Positions 5,027 to 5,184 of a stretch of 5,184 nucleotides of DNA are shown piece after piece. The stretch is from Nitrospira defluvii (lineage in GTDB: Bacteria > Nitrospirota > Nitrospiria > Nitrospirales > Nitrospiraceae), in contig JACQHN010000022.1 of assembly GCA_016199015.1 (NCBI GenBank), positions 1 through 5,184 on the forward strand, given 5' to 3'. The translations under genes and the position numbers were made by a program. Each line of letters opens with the position of its first letter. Within the stretch, counting starts at the first letter, position 1. The notes beneath the pieces were generated by a model. The model did not search any database, had not been told where the DNA came from, and saw nothing but the letters and a program-made list of their open reading frames with translations.

Positions 5027-5033
5027 CTCCTCT
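5027..5033 (-). promoter_or_regulatory. Ribosome-binding site of sugE
   Basis: AGAGGAG on the minus strand, 9 bases before the ATG at 5017. It supports this start and argues that the gene was recently translated despite its frameshift. Confidence 0.65.
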
Positions 5034-5050
5034 GGATTCGTGGTGTAGGA

Positions 5051-5139
5051 CTCTCAGGGGAACGCCATCGTCTGGTTGGAGTCGACAGGCGAATGCCGAT
5101 GGTCGACGTGAGGCATCGTACACGATACGTCCCTGAGAG
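5051..5139 (-). repeat. Long-range 9-bp inverted repeat in the sugE leader
   Basis: CTCTCAGGG (5051-5059) and CCCTGAGAG (5131-5139) are perfectly complementary and enclose 71 bases. Inside are ATCGT-AC-ACGAT (5115-5126) and two copies of the palindrome GTCGAC (5081-5086, 5102-5107). A crossing pair, AATGCCGA (5092-5099) with TCGGCATT (5145-5152), could form a pseudoknot or an alternative fold. The 3' strand of the outer stem ends about 18 bases before the ribosome site of sugE. It looks like a structured RNA leader, but I could not match it to the guanidine-I, -II or -III riboswitch consensus. Confidence 0.4.
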
Positions 5140-5184
5140 AAACCTCGGCATTTCACTAGCCCGGACTATTCATGAATGCCGTCG

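Noticed and set aside
5172..5184. ATG at 5172 as a possible start of a divergent plus-strand gene
   Set aside because: No ribosome site and only four codons visible; not enough evidence.

Overview
The window looks like a chromosomal fragment of a nitrite-oxidising Nitrospira. The left edge carries the first 352 codons of a molybdopterin oxidoreductase. Its Tat signal, Fe-S motif and residue pattern match the alpha subunit of Nitrospira nitrite oxidoreductase (NxrA). The coding DNA is GC-rich, in keeping with that genus. The assignment comes from reading the protein sequence; no database search was run.

All four confident genes lie on the minus strand, so the window is best read from right to left. 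The right end (about 5184-5018) is a gene-free leader with several inverted repeats. Next comes sugE/gdx (5017-4703), a small multidrug resistance family guanidinium exporter whose last 14 codons are frameshifted. About 40 bases further on is chaA (4662-3475), a ChaA-type cation/proton antiporter. These two probably form a short ion and cation efflux operon. A roughly 510-base spacer (3474-2963) follows. It holds a good sigma-54-like promoter element, an upstream dyad and a possible 58-residue small ORF.

The spacer leads into a sigma-54-dependent response regulator (2962-1541; REC, AAA+ and Fis-type HTH domains). A second spacer of 483 bases (1540-1058) is locally AT-rich and crowded with inverted and direct repeats. 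It includes a candidate enhancer dyad, a candidate sigma-54 promoter, a thrice-repeated heptamer and an 11-bp hairpin just before a strong ribosome-binding site. It ends at nxrA (1057 to the left edge).

The most interesting reading is a regulatory circuit. An enhancer-binding regulator sits directly upstream of the key energy-metabolism gene, and both genes have sigma-54-like elements with dyads about 100-160 bp upstream. This suggests phosphorylation-dependent control of nitrite oxidation, with possible autoregulation. The protein families are clear, but the promoter, operator and RNA-structure claims are hand-made pattern matches and are scored accordingly.
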